From assembly GCA_002325375.1 (NCBI GenBank), contig DCRZ01000009.1, positions 1 to 64,000 of the forward strand: DNA of 64,000 nucleotides, in the 5' to 3' direction. The translations under genes were made by a program, and so were the position numbers. Every line of letters begins with the position of its first letter. The first letter of the stretch is position 1. Below, in pieces: positions 44,319 to 53,021 of the stretch. This DNA comes from Rhodospirillaceae bacterium UBA1479 (GTDB lineage: Bacteria > Pseudomonadota > Alphaproteobacteria > Rhodospirillales > Casp-alpha2). The notes beneath the pieces were generated by a model, which was given only the letters and a program-made list of their open reading frames with translations, did not search any database and had not been told where the DNA came from.

Positions 44319-45470
44319 ATGACCCAGACGACGGCAAAAAAGGCGGCCGGTTGGCTTGGCGAAGTGTCGGGTGCGGTCGCCGATTTCGGCACCTTCCTGC
44401 CGCTGGTCATCGGCGTGCTGGCCGTGCGCGGTTTCGACGGCACGGGCGTGCTGACCGGCTTCGGCCTGTTCGCCCTGGCCGTGGCCCTGGTCTACCGCCG
44501 GCCCATTCCCATTCAGCCCATGAAGGCCGTGGCGGCGCTGATCATCGTCGGCGCCGTGACCCCGGCCGAGGCCATGGCGAGCGGCCTGATCATTGGCGGC
44601 GTGCTGGTGGTTCTGGCCGTGACGGGCATCATCACGCGCATCGCGCGGCTGGTGCCGGGATCGGTCATCATGGGGGTGCAATTGGGGGTCGGGGCGCAGC
44701 TGGCGCTGCTCGGCTTCCAGCATATGTGGGACGAGCCCCTGTTCGGCGGCGCGGCGCTGGCTCTGTTGTTGCTGCTGTTCCTGACTCCCTACCGGCATCT
44801 GGGCTCGCTGGTCGTCGTGGTGACGGCGGCGGCGGCGTTTCTGATGACCGGGGGTGGCGGCTTTGCGGTGACCGGACCCGGGCTGCATCTTCCGGCGCTG
44901 TCTTTCCCCACCATCGCGGATTTCCAGGCGGCGCTGACCACCACGGCCCTGCCGCAACTGGCGTTGACCCTGTCCAATGCGGTTCTCGCGACCTCGGCCA
45001 TCGCCGCCGAATATTTCCCCGATGACGCCCGGGAACGCACCAGCCCCCGGCGTTTGGCCCTGTCGACGGGTGTTCTGAATGTCGTGCTGGCGCCGTTCGG
45101 CGCCCTGCCCATGTGCCACGGGTCGGGCGGGCTGATCGCGCAATACCGCTTCGGGGCGCGGACCTGGGTGGCGCCTGCCCTGTTCGGGTTGTTCTGTCTG
45201 GCGCTCGGCATCGGGTTCGGGCCGCAGGCCCGCGATGTGCTGATGCTGGTGCCGGTCGGGGCCGTGGGCGCGATCCTGGCCGTGGCGGGGAGCGAGATGG
45301 CCGTCAGCCGCAAAATCCTGGGCGTCAAGCCGAGCTGCCGCGCGGTCATCGTACTGACCGGCGTGGTCTGCGTCGGCGTCAACATGGCTGCGGGCCTGGC
45401 CGTCGGCCTGGCGGCGGAAGCCCTGCGCAGCGCCTACTACCGCCGCCGCGGCGAAACCTCGGGCACTTGA
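44319..45470 (+). CDS. Molybdate/sulfate permease (MOT1-like)
   Basis: 383 aa from the ATG after gggaggatc. About ten hydrophobic helices, with the two conserved blocks of the molybdate-anion transporter family: GAVADFGTFLPLVIGVLAV at the start and PIPIQPMKAVAALII, plus PMCHGSGGLIAQYRFGART later. Members import molybdate or sulfate without ATP. The next gene encodes a ModA-like protein, which supports molybdate and links it to the Mo enzyme NasA. Confidence 0.82.
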   Translation: MTQTTAKKAAGWLGEVSGAVADFGTFLPLVIGVLAVRGFDGTGVLTGFGLFALAVALVYRRPIPIQPMKAVAALIIVGAVTPAEAMASGLIIGGVLVVLAVTGIITRIARLVPGSVIMGVQLGVGAQLALLGFQHMWDEPLFGGAALALLLLLFLTPYRHLGSLVVVVTAAAAFLMTGGGGFAVTGPGLHLPALSFPTIADFQAALTTTALPQLALTLSNAVLATSAIAAEYFPDDARERTSPRRLALSTGVLNVVLAPFGALPMCHGSGGLIAQYRFGARTWVAPALFGLFCLALGIGFGPQARDVLMLVPVGAVGAILAVAGSEMAVSRKILGVKPSCRAVIVLTGVVCVGVNMAAGLAVGLAAEALRSAYYRRRGETSGT

Positions 45471-45586
45471 ACGCCGAGACCCCCAACATCACATCCGACG
45501 CCTTGATGATGACCGTCACTTCCTTGCCGGCGGCGAGGCCCCGGCTCCTGACCTGTCTCCGGGGCATTTACAGGCTTTCATAAAAC

Positions 45587-45600
45587 TGCATAATTATGCA
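45587..45600. promoter_or_regulatory. 14-bp palindrome upstream of modA
   Basis: TGCATAATTATGCA is a perfect palindrome 51-64 bp before the modA start. It does not match the ModE consensus (TATAT-type arms). The inner CATAATTATG recurs at 55484-55493 upstream of a TonB receptor, so it may be a shared regulator site. Confidence 0.4.
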
Positions 45601-45650
45601 AATATTACGGAATGAAAAATGCCGGATTATCGGGTCGGAGGATCAAGCCC

Positions 45651-46439
45651 ATGCGAATCGCCGTTTTTGTTGCCTGCCTGCTGATGTCCGGAGGGGCCAT
45701 GGCCGACACTGTGAAACTCCATGCGGCGGGCAGCCTGAAGGCCGCCCTCACGCAGGTCGTCCGTGATTTCGAGGCGGCCGCGGGCCATAAGGTCGAAACG
45801 GCGTTCGGGCCGTCGGGCCTGCTGCGTCAGCGCATCGAAAAGGGTGAGTCGGCCGAAGTCTTCGCCTCGGCCAACATGACGCATCCAAAAACTTTGGAAA
45901 AGGCGGGCAAGGCGGGACCCGTGCGCATGTTCGCGCGCAACAAGCTTTGCGCCATCGTTCAGTCCGGCGTGACGGTGTCGACGGACACGCTTCTGGATGT
46001 GTTGCTCGACCCCAAGGTCACCGTCGGCACCTCGACGCCCAAGGCCGATCCCTCGGGCGACTATGCCTGGCGGTTGTTCGCCAAGGCGGACAAGGTTTCG
46101 CCGGGGGCGGAAAAGGCGCTCGACGCCAAAGCGGTGAAGCTGACCGGCGGGCCGACCTCGCAAAAGGCGCCCAAGGGCCGCAACCAATATGGCTGGGTCA
46201 TGGAAAACAGGCGTGCCGACGTGTTCCTGACCTATTGCACCAACGCGGTGCTGGCGAAGAAAGAGGTCCCGGGCCTGCAGATCGTCGCCGTGCCGGATGC
46301 CCTTTCCGTCGGCGCCGATTACGGCATCACCCTGATTGCGGGCGCGTCCGAGGCGGCGGCGCTGCTTGCCGATTTTATTCTGGGTCCCGACGGCCAGAAG
46401 GTGCTGGCCCGCTTTGGGTTTGACGCCCCGGAAAAGTAA
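45651..46439 (+). CDS. modA: ModA-like periplasmic molybdate-binding protein
   Basis: 262 aa from the ATG preceded by ggaggatcaag. Sec signal about 1-19 (GGAMAD). Typical opening VKLHAAGSLKAALTQVVRDFE with the oxyanion-binding serines, then FGPSGLLRQRIEKGE and the C-terminal GITLIAGASEAAALLADFILGPDGQKVLARFGF. No modB or modC follows, so it must serve a transporter encoded elsewhere or act with the permease upstream. Confidence 0.82.
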   Translation: MRIAVFVACLLMSGGAMADTVKLHAAGSLKAALTQVVRDFEAAAGHKVETAFGPSGLLRQRIEKGESAEVFASANMTHPKTLEKAGKAGPVRMFARNKLCAIVQSGVTVSTDTLLDVLLDPKVTVGTSTPKADPSGDYAWRLFAKADKVSPGAEKALDAKAVKLTGGPTSQKAPKGRNQYGWVMENRRADVFLTYCTNAVLAKKEVPGLQIVAVPDALSVGADYGITLIAGASEAAALLADFILGPDGQKVLARFGFDAPEK

Positions 46440-46973
46440 GGCCGGGGTGCGGACCGAAGGAATCGCCCGGACGGGCCCGATACGGGTAAGCTCAGAAAAC
46501 CGCCGGAAACCCGACGCAGGTGTTTTCTGCAAGCGCTTACTATCCGGTTTGCGTAATCGATATCCGATTTACGCGGCAAAAACCGATGTGCTGCCTATTC
46601 ACGCTTTCGATCCCCGACTTTCTATCGCTTAATCCAAGGTGGAAAGAACAATGTCAGGGGTAAATGGGCGCGCGGCCATGTCATGCTGGCCCTGTAGCAT
46701 AATTTAGCGCTTGATCATAAAGCAGTACGCTTGGTCTTGGCCGTCAGGCCGTGTAGCAGTATTTCGCCGGTTTTTCACAGGAATACATTGTCTTCGTATT
46801 CACGCGGTAGGCGGGAAGTTACGGCGGATGGTCGCGGTGCAGGGGAAAAGTGGATGACTTTTAGTAATCTTGTGTCCCTTTTTCTCTAAATAATATACGC
46901 GCTTTGTGAGCAATTGCTGAGTAATCGGGGTTATGGAGAAGATGGCCTGCAACAGGCCGCAGTGGGGGTAATA
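46440..46973. other. Long intergenic region before the secretin gene
   Basis: No gene is supported in these 534 bp. A stem GCGTAATCG / CGATTTACGC with one bulge and loop ATATC lies at 46551-46574 and may end the modA transcript. The last 120 bp are AT-rich, with a taaataatata stretch near 46887-46897 that could be a -10 region for the secretin gene. Codon pattern in the open frames here is unlike the neighbours. Confidence 0.45.
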
Positions 46974-48899
46974 GTGAATAACGGATTCGTGTTTCGTATT
47001 CAGCGGAGCGGTTTACCAGTTGTGGCGTTGGCTGCCTTCCTTAGTGGATGCCAGACCTTGAATTTCGACACCTCGGCAACCGTATCGTCCGGAGACGAGA
47101 GAACAAACCTGTCGGCGCAAATGTCGCAGCCGCGCGAGCTTGTTGCATTGATCAGGGAGGGCGAGCAGGCGCTTCGGGACAAGGACCTGGATAAGGCGCA
47201 GCGCCTGTTCAGCGGCGCGCTCAAACTTGATATCACCAACGCGGATCTGCAGTTTCTCAACGGCCTAGCCTATCACCTGATCGGCATTTCCAAGGATCGG
47301 TCCAAGCTGGAATTGGCCGAACAGGGGCTGCTGCTTGCGCTCAAGTTCGACCCTAGCCATCTCGCGGCGCGCTATCAGTTGGGCCTGCTTTACATGGATC
47401 AACGCCGCTACGCCCTGGCTCAGGGGCATCTTGCCGCCGTTGCCCTACACCGGCCGAGCGATGCCGCTCTGCTGTACAATCTGGCGGCCAGTTCATATTA
47501 CAGCCACGATCCGCAAATGGCGGAAGCGGCCTTGAATCAAATGGCCAAGATCTCGCCGGAAGCGGCGGCCGACCCCGATATTCTGTGGGCCCAGGCCCTG
47601 GTCAAGGCGGCGCTTAACGACAACGAGGCCGCGAAGGATTACCTGCAATCCTTCCGCGACAAGGATGCGCCGGGCGATCAGGTGAAACAGCTTGAACGGC
47701 GGCTTTATTCTTGGCGCGGGTTCTACGAGCACGACGCCAAGATCATCCCGGCTCAGTTCGGTCAGCAAAACCCTTATGGCGCGCCGTCCGGTCAGAGCAA
47801 TCCCTACGGGTCGCCGACCAGCCCTTACGGCAGCGCCCCCGCCAATCCTTATGGGGCGGATTCCGGGGCGGGTATCGCGCCGGGCACCGCCACGGGGGGG
47901 CTGCAGAACGATTCCAGCATGGTCGTCGTCGATGTCGTCATCATCGGCACCCAGGAAGACGTGCGCCAAACCCGGGGCATCAATCTTCTGAACGGCTTGC
48001 AGCTTCAGTTCGGCAACCCGACGACTGGCGCCTATGGTTTCGGCTGGTCGCGCAACAACATCAACGACAAGATCGACAGCGGCCTCGACGAGAACACGCG
48101 GACGATCACCAATCAGATCGGCATTCCCGCCGTGACCTATTCGTTGAACATCGCGAACTCGGCCGATTCGGAAAATGAAATCCTGGCCAAGCCCAGCTTG
48201 GTCGCCCAATCGGGCCGGACGTCCGAATTCTTCTCAGGCACGGAAATCCTGGCTGCCGCCGTTTCCGGCGGCGATGGGGATTCGGTCTCCGTGCAGAAAG
48301 AGGTCGGGGTCAAATTGGCGGTGACGCCGGAAATTCTCGAAGACGACTTCCTGCGCCTGCATGTGGTCGCGGAACGGACCTTCTTGACCGATCCGGCAAG
48401 TTCCGTGCTGTTTGAATTCCGTCTCGACACTACGAAGACCAACGTCAATTCGACGGTCACCATGCGGTTCGGCGAAACCCTGATTTTGGGCGGGCTGAGC
48501 GAGCGTGAAACGTCGAATTCCAAGGACGGCGTGCCGGGGCTGATGGATATTCCGGGCATCAGTCTGTTGTTTTCAGAGCGTTCAAAGCGCCACTTCGAAC
48601 GTTCGATCCTGATTCTACTGACGCCCAGGCGCCCGCAATATACCCGCCAGGCGGAAGACAACCGTGCGAAAACCCGCGAACGCCTGAGCGACCTTGAACG
48701 CGATCTGGAACGTTTGGCCAAACGCCACGAAGATTGGTTCACCCCGCGTCCGACATTCAATCAGATCATCGATAACTTGAAAAAACGCGAGTTTTTCGAG
48801 GAATTCCGGTCGGGCGATTTCCGCCTCAGGGCTTGGAACGAAGACCCCAGAAATCTCGAACATATCGCCAGCATCCAAAAACGATTGGCGAATAATTAG
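46974..48899 (+). CDS. Orphan secretin-domain lipoprotein with TPR repeats
   Basis: 641 aa from a GTG after gggggtaata, which places a lipobox LSGC with Cys26 after a short signal; Gln at +2 suggests outer-membrane sorting. Residues 60-250 contain TPR-like repeats, 270-310 a Pro/Tyr/Gly linker (NPYGAP, NPYGSP, SPYGSA, NPYGAD), and 330-560 a secretin domain with the signature LILGGLSERE and VPGLMDIPGISLLFSER. A charged coiled tail follows. No other type II, III or IV-pilus gene is near. It probably forms an outer-membrane ring; the adjacent tectonin protein may be its partner. Confidence 0.8.
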   Translation: MNNGFVFRIQRSGLPVVALAAFLSGCQTLNFDTSATVSSGDERTNLSAQMSQPRELVALIREGEQALRDKDLDKAQRLFSGALKLDITNADLQFLNGLAYHLIGISKDRSKLELAEQGLLLALKFDPSHLAARYQLGLLYMDQRRYALAQGHLAAVALHRPSDAALLYNLAASSYYSHDPQMAEAALNQMAKISPEAAADPDILWAQALVKAALNDNEAAKDYLQSFRDKDAPGDQVKQLERRLYSWRGFYEHDAKIIPAQFGQQNPYGAPSGQSNPYGSPTSPYGSAPANPYGADSGAGIAPGTATGGLQNDSSMVVVDVVIIGTQEDVRQTRGINLLNGLQLQFGNPTTGAYGFGWSRNNINDKIDSGLDENTRTITNQIGIPAVTYSLNIANSADSENEILAKPSLVAQSGRTSEFFSGTEILAAAVSGGDGDSVSVQKEVGVKLAVTPEILEDDFLRLHVVAERTFLTDPASSVLFEFRLDTTKTNVNSTVTMRFGETLILGGLSERETSNSKDGVPGLMDIPGISLLFSERSKRHFERSILILLTPRRPQYTRQAEDNRAKTRERLSDLERDLERLAKRHEDWFTPRPTFNQIIDNLKKREFFEEFRSGDFRLRAWNEDPRNLEHIASIQKRLANN

Positions 48900-48982
48900 A
48901 AACTATATCGTCTCTGAGCGGTGGGACGCATGGACCCCCATCCGACGCGAATGCCTGCGATCGATCAGGGAGGTCATGGATT

Positions 48983-51643
48983 GTGATGGTGAAGAACGTT
49001 TTTCTGCGCAGGATGGCCTGTGCGGTCCTACTATTGACGTTGCTGCCGATAGCCGGCGGCGGCCCCGCGACAGGACAGTCGCCGGGCAGCAGCGCACCGC
49101 CGGCCGGTGAAACGGTCAAGGCGACCTGGACGCAGATCCCCGGCCGCGCCAAGGATCTGTCGATCAATGCCGCTGCCATGGCTTATGCCGTGGGGGATGA
49201 CGGCGTTGCACTACGGTGGCGGGCGGTCAGCCAGAAATGGTCCAGGATGTCGGGGGCCTTCGTGCGCATTACCGCGGCCGAAGGCAACCGGCCCTGGGGG
49301 GTGACCGAAGACGGCAACGTCATGCGCTTCAACGGCCTGTGGTGGGAGCCGAAAGGCGACAAGGTCGCCGACGTGGCCGGTGACGCGGTCGGCAACATCT
49401 ATATCGCCCGGATTTCCGGCATGGTCGAAAAGTGGGAGCCCCTGTCGCAAAGCTGGAAGCCCGTGCCGGGACAACTGGCGCGGCGCATTGCTCTCGATAT
49501 CCGGGGCAAGCCGTGGATCGTCACACCCAAGGGTCAGATCATGCGCTGGGAAGACGGCGCCTGGATCGGCCTGCCGGGCATTGCCCGTGATATCGCGCTT
49601 GGCGCCGATGGTTCGGCCGTCATTGTCGACGGCAATGGGCAGTTGCGGAAACTGCGCATGTCGCCCGTGCGTTGGGTGCCTTACGAGGGGGTCACCGATG
49701 TCGCCGCCGCGGGGCTTACCCCCAATGGCGGTCCCTGGGTGGCCTTGGGCGACGGGCGCATCTTCGCCACCGTGCTGATCCGCGATCAGGTGCCGCTGAC
49801 CGAGGAAGAAAACAAAGACAAGGCGGAAACGCCGCATGCGCCGGTGCCTCAGGCGCCGCTGGCGCAGGCACAACCGGTCATCGCGCCGAAGATCACGGCA
49901 AGCAACGTGCAGGCCACGACAAACACGGCCACGGAAAGCACCGCGCCGGACGCCAAGGCGGACGCGCCGACCGCCCAATCCATCGGCACCTCGGGCAGCG
50001 GCTCGGGCACGGGTAACAAGTCCAATTCCAACAGCAATTCCGTGTCGCCCGGCGGCGGTGGTGGAACCAGCGACCCAGCCGCCAGCACGACGAACGAGAA
50101 ACTGGAATTCGTCGATACGCGCGGCACCGCCCAGCAGATCGCCATCGGCCGCGACGGCAGCGTGTTCGCGCTGGATACCAGCGGTGGGATCACGCGGTGG
50201 AGCAATACCCGGGGTGCGTTCGAAAGCTTTCCCGGCCAGTTGGCGCGCATCGCCGTGGACAGCCAGGGAAACCCCTGGGGGGTGACTAGCGTCGGCCGCG
50301 TGTTCCGCCACGATGGCACGGCCTGGGTTCAGGTCCAGGGGGTGACCGCGTCGGATATCTCGATCGGCGGCAAGGACGATATCGTGCTGTTCGCCAATGC
50401 CGACGGCATCTTGTCCCGCCTCGACATGGCGACGGGCAAGACCAGCAATGTCCCCGGTTTAGGCGTTCAGGTCGCCGCCGGGCCGGACGGCACGCCCTGG
50501 ACCATCAGCAAGGACCATATTGCCCAGCGTTGCGGCAAAAGCCCCTGTACCCCCCTTTTTCAGTTGGCGCGCAGCATCGCGGTGGGGCCTGACGGCACGG
50601 TGTTCCTGGTCAACACCAATGACCTTTTGATGCGCAAGCGCCCGTCCGACAAGAAATTCTCCCAGGTCCTGGTGCCGGGCCACACGCCCGCCGCCGTCGC
50701 CGTCGGCCCCAATGGTTTCCCTTGGGTGGTGACGAGCGCGCGCAAGGTCCTGGCGACCCGCTACTTCGAACGCAACGAGGCCGGTGATCGGGTCCTGGCC
50801 CAGAAGTCGAGCGGTAATACCACGGGTAGCGGCACGACCGCGGCCGTCGTCTCGTCCCAGAGCGCCAGCGCCTTCACCTTCACCAAGAACCTGAAGTTCG
50901 ACAAGTACAAGTCGAGCGACGCCGAAGCCAGCATGGGCATGCTGTCGGATGTCCATGCCGGGCATACGGGCGCGGTCTACATTTCGGGTGACACGGGGGT
51001 GTTCAAGTTCAACACCAAGACCAAGAAGTTCGAGGCCTTGGACAAGGCTTTCTCCAATTCCTCCCTGGCCGATGTGGGCGAGGATGAAAGCGGTACTCTG
51101 TGGGCGTTAAGCGAGATCGCGCCTGCGCGTGTCTACCGTCTCAAGGGAACGCAGGAAAAAACCTATTACGTCATCAATTCCACCGACACCAACACGCCGC
51201 GCAACATGGCGGTCGCGGCGGACGGCACGGTTTACGTGGCCGTCGGCGCCCAGCTTTACAAGATGGAAGCCGGCAAAAGCGTGTTCAAACAGATCGAAAG
51301 CAGCGACATTTTCTTTGTTCATCTGGGCGCCGGCGGTGATCTATGGATTCTGAACCAGTCGTCCGAGGTGCAGCAGTATACGGGCTCCAAGTTCGAAAAC
51401 CGGCCCAAGGGCACGGCCCAGAAGGCGCAGGACCTGGGTGTCGGTGCGGACGGTTCGGTGTATGTCCTGGATCACTCGACATCCCTTCTGAAGAAATGGA
51501 ATGCGTCCAATGGGCGGTTCGACGACGTCAACATCACCCAAGCCATGCACGCAGTCACCGTGACCATCGAAGGCCGCCCGTGGATCGTCAACACCTCCGG
51601 CGATATTACCTCCTCGGGCGACATCTGGCGCGCCAAAGACTGA
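48983..51643 (+). CDS. Exported tectonin beta-propeller protein
   Basis: 886 aa from GTG (gggagg 9 bases upstream; ATG at 48986 is equivalent). Signal peptide about 1-32 (ATGQSPG). Two propeller regions, about 45-275 and 370-880, are built from repeats of the form IPGxAxDIxxxxDGxxWxVxxxGxVxRW (for example WTQIPGRAKDLSINAAAMAY and FPGQLARIAVDSQGNPWGV). They are separated by a low-complexity Thr/Ser/Gly/Asn linker (SGSGSGTGNKSNSNSNS). Tectonins bind sugars or lipopolysaccharide in characterised cases. It lies 83 bp after the secretin gene. Confidence 0.78.
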   Translation: MMVKNVFLRRMACAVLLLTLLPIAGGGPATGQSPGSSAPPAGETVKATWTQIPGRAKDLSINAAAMAYAVGDDGVALRWRAVSQKWSRMSGAFVRITAAEGNRPWGVTEDGNVMRFNGLWWEPKGDKVADVAGDAVGNIYIARISGMVEKWEPLSQSWKPVPGQLARRIALDIRGKPWIVTPKGQIMRWEDGAWIGLPGIARDIALGADGSAVIVDGNGQLRKLRMSPVRWVPYEGVTDVAAAGLTPNGGPWVALGDGRIFATVLIRDQVPLTEEENKDKAETPHAPVPQAPLAQAQPVIAPKITASNVQATTNTATESTAPDAKADAPTAQSIGTSGSGSGTGNKSNSNSNSVSPGGGGGTSDPAASTTNEKLEFVDTRGTAQQIAIGRDGSVFALDTSGGITRWSNTRGAFESFPGQLARIAVDSQGNPWGVTSVGRVFRHDGTAWVQVQGVTASDISIGGKDDIVLFANADGILSRLDMATGKTSNVPGLGVQVAAGPDGTPWTISKDHIAQRCGKSPCTPLFQLARSIAVGPDGTVFLVNTNDLLMRKRPSDKKFSQVLVPGHTPAAVAVGPNGFPWVVTSARKVLATRYFERNEAGDRVLAQKSSGNTTGSGTTAAVVSSQSASAFTFTKNLKFDKYKSSDAEASMGMLSDVHAGHTGAVYISGDTGVFKFNTKTKKFEALDKAFSNSSLADVGEDESGTLWALSEIAPARVYRLKGTQEKTYYVINSTDTNTPRNMAVAADGTVYVAVGAQLYKMEAGKSVFKQIESSDIFFVHLGAGGDLWILNQSSEVQQYTGSKFENRPKGTAQKAQDLGVGADGSVYVLDHSTSLLKKWNASNGRFDDVNITQAMHAVTVTIEGRPWIVNTSGDITSSGDIWRAKD

Positions 51644-51655
51644 TCCGCCAACCGG

Positions 51656-53005
51656 TCAGCTGCGCAGCCGCAACAGGGTCCAGAAGCCTGCCGGCGCCAA
51701 GGCCAGACCGGTGAACAGAACGATCAGCAGGATGAACCCGGGCGTCAGGTCCGGGACCGGGGCAAGCGTCTCCGACGCGATTTGCGCGCGCTGCTGTTGA
51801 GCCAATCCGAAGGCCAGGGTTCCCTGGATGGCCGCCACGATCACGGCGACCGTCGGCAGGATGGCGGCGAGCGCCGCCCATGGGCGCGGCCGGACGCGGT
51901 CATTATCCCGGCGACGCAGCCACATGCCGTACATGCCCGCCAGAATACCGCCCGAAAGAAGAAGGCCCGTCATCAGCCAGATGATGCGGGTCACCAGACC
52001 ACCCCAGGTGCCGAAGTGCAACGGGTCGGCGGTTTCGACCCAACGGTCGAAGGCGTCCAGATCCGTCGCCCGGCGAAGCGCCAGAACATCGCCCGTATAG
52101 GGATTAAGATGGACCTGATTGGCGCGCGCGCGGACCAACCAGGCTTCGGCCTGACCTTGGAAGATCAGGGAGGCGCCCATGCGGCGGGGCAGGGTCACCA
52201 AGGTGGTGTCGAGTGTCGGATAGGCCCGCCAGGCCAGCGCCTGAGCCTGATCCAGGTCGAGCACCTTTGGGGACGGCGGCAGGCTTTTGATCGCCGCCGC
52301 CGAAAGACGGGCGGGCTTGGCGTCCTCGGTCAGGACCTCTGCCTTGTGCAGCCCCCATTCGGCCAGATACCAGACCCCGGTGACGGAGAGCACCACGGCG
52401 ACGACCAGGGACCAGGTGCCCGCAAAACGGTGCAGGTCCGACCACAGAACACCGCGCCCCTGGTCGACCCGCAGGCGGACCAGCGCCCGCCACCACCGCT
52501 TGATGGACAACAGGCCCGTCACGGCCGAGATCAGCAGGACCAGCCCCAAGGGGCCGACAATGAGGATGCCGTGCAGACCTTGGACCGAGGGCACGATGTA
52601 GAACTGTTTGTGCAACAGGCGGAAGAAGCTTTGCGCGTTGAAGGTGCTGCGCTGTCCCTGGACCCGGCCGCTGTAGGGGTCGACCAGCACCACGCGCAGG
52701 CCGCCAGCCACGTGGTGGATCAGAACCCGGGCGGCCCAGTGGTCGCCCCGAGGCGCGGCGATCCGCCGGATCGCGACATCGGGATAGGCTTGCCGGACGC
52801 TGTCGTGAATTTTCTGCCACGACAGGGCCTTTCGTTCCGCCGTCGGCGGCGGGTCCACCCGATAGGCCGGATCGGTCAGCCAGGTCAGCTCGGGCCCGAA
52901 CACGGCGATGGTTCCCGACAGGCACAACACGAAGGCCAGCAGGCCCAGGTTGAGCCCAAGCCAGGAATGGACCCGGTAAAGGGACTTGCGCGTGCCGCCG
53001 GTCAA
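51656..53005 (-). CDS. PepSY-associated inner-membrane protein (PiuB-like)
   Basis: 449 aa with about four membrane helices and PepSY regions: RKSLYRVHSWLGLNLGLLAFVLCLSGTIAVFGPEL at the start, LHGILIVGPLGLVLLISAVTGLLSIKRWW, FAGTWSLVVAVVLSVTGVWYLAEWG. Members accompany siderophore receptors and probably reduce ferric siderophores at the inner membrane. It is 16 bp downstream of a TonB receptor in the first FecIR module. Confidence 0.87.
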   Translation of the reverse strand: MTGGTRKSLYRVHSWLGLNLGLLAFVLCLSGTIAVFGPELTWLTDPAYRVDPPPTAERKALSWQKIHDSVRQAYPDVAIRRIAAPRGDHWAARVLIHHVAGGLRVVLVDPYSGRVQGQRSTFNAQSFFRLLHKQFYIVPSVQGLHGILIVGPLGLVLLISAVTGLLSIKRWWRALVRLRVDQGRGVLWSDLHRFAGTWSLVVAVVLSVTGVWYLAEWGLHKAEVLTEDAKPARLSAAAIKSLPPSPKVLDLDQAQALAWRAYPTLDTTLVTLPRRMGASLIFQGQAEAWLVRARANQVHLNPYTGDVLALRRATDLDAFDRWVETADPLHFGTWGGLVTRIIWLMTGLLLSGGILAGMYGMWLRRRDNDRVRPRPWAALAAILPTVAVIVAAIQGTLAFGLAQQQRAQIASETLAPVPDLTPGFILLIVLFTGLALAPAGFWTLLRLRS

Positions 53006-53021
53006 GGCCTCGGCCGTGCCG

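Noticed and set aside
46440..46973. Possible riboswitch or small RNA in the long gap before the secretin gene
   Set aside because: No conserved c-di-GMP, Moco or other aptamer core could be recognised by eye, so it is described only as an intergenic region.
47768..47872. Repeated NPYG codons as a CRISPR or tandem DNA repeat
   Set aside because: The repetition is at protein level inside the secretin gene, with variable DNA and irregular spacing.
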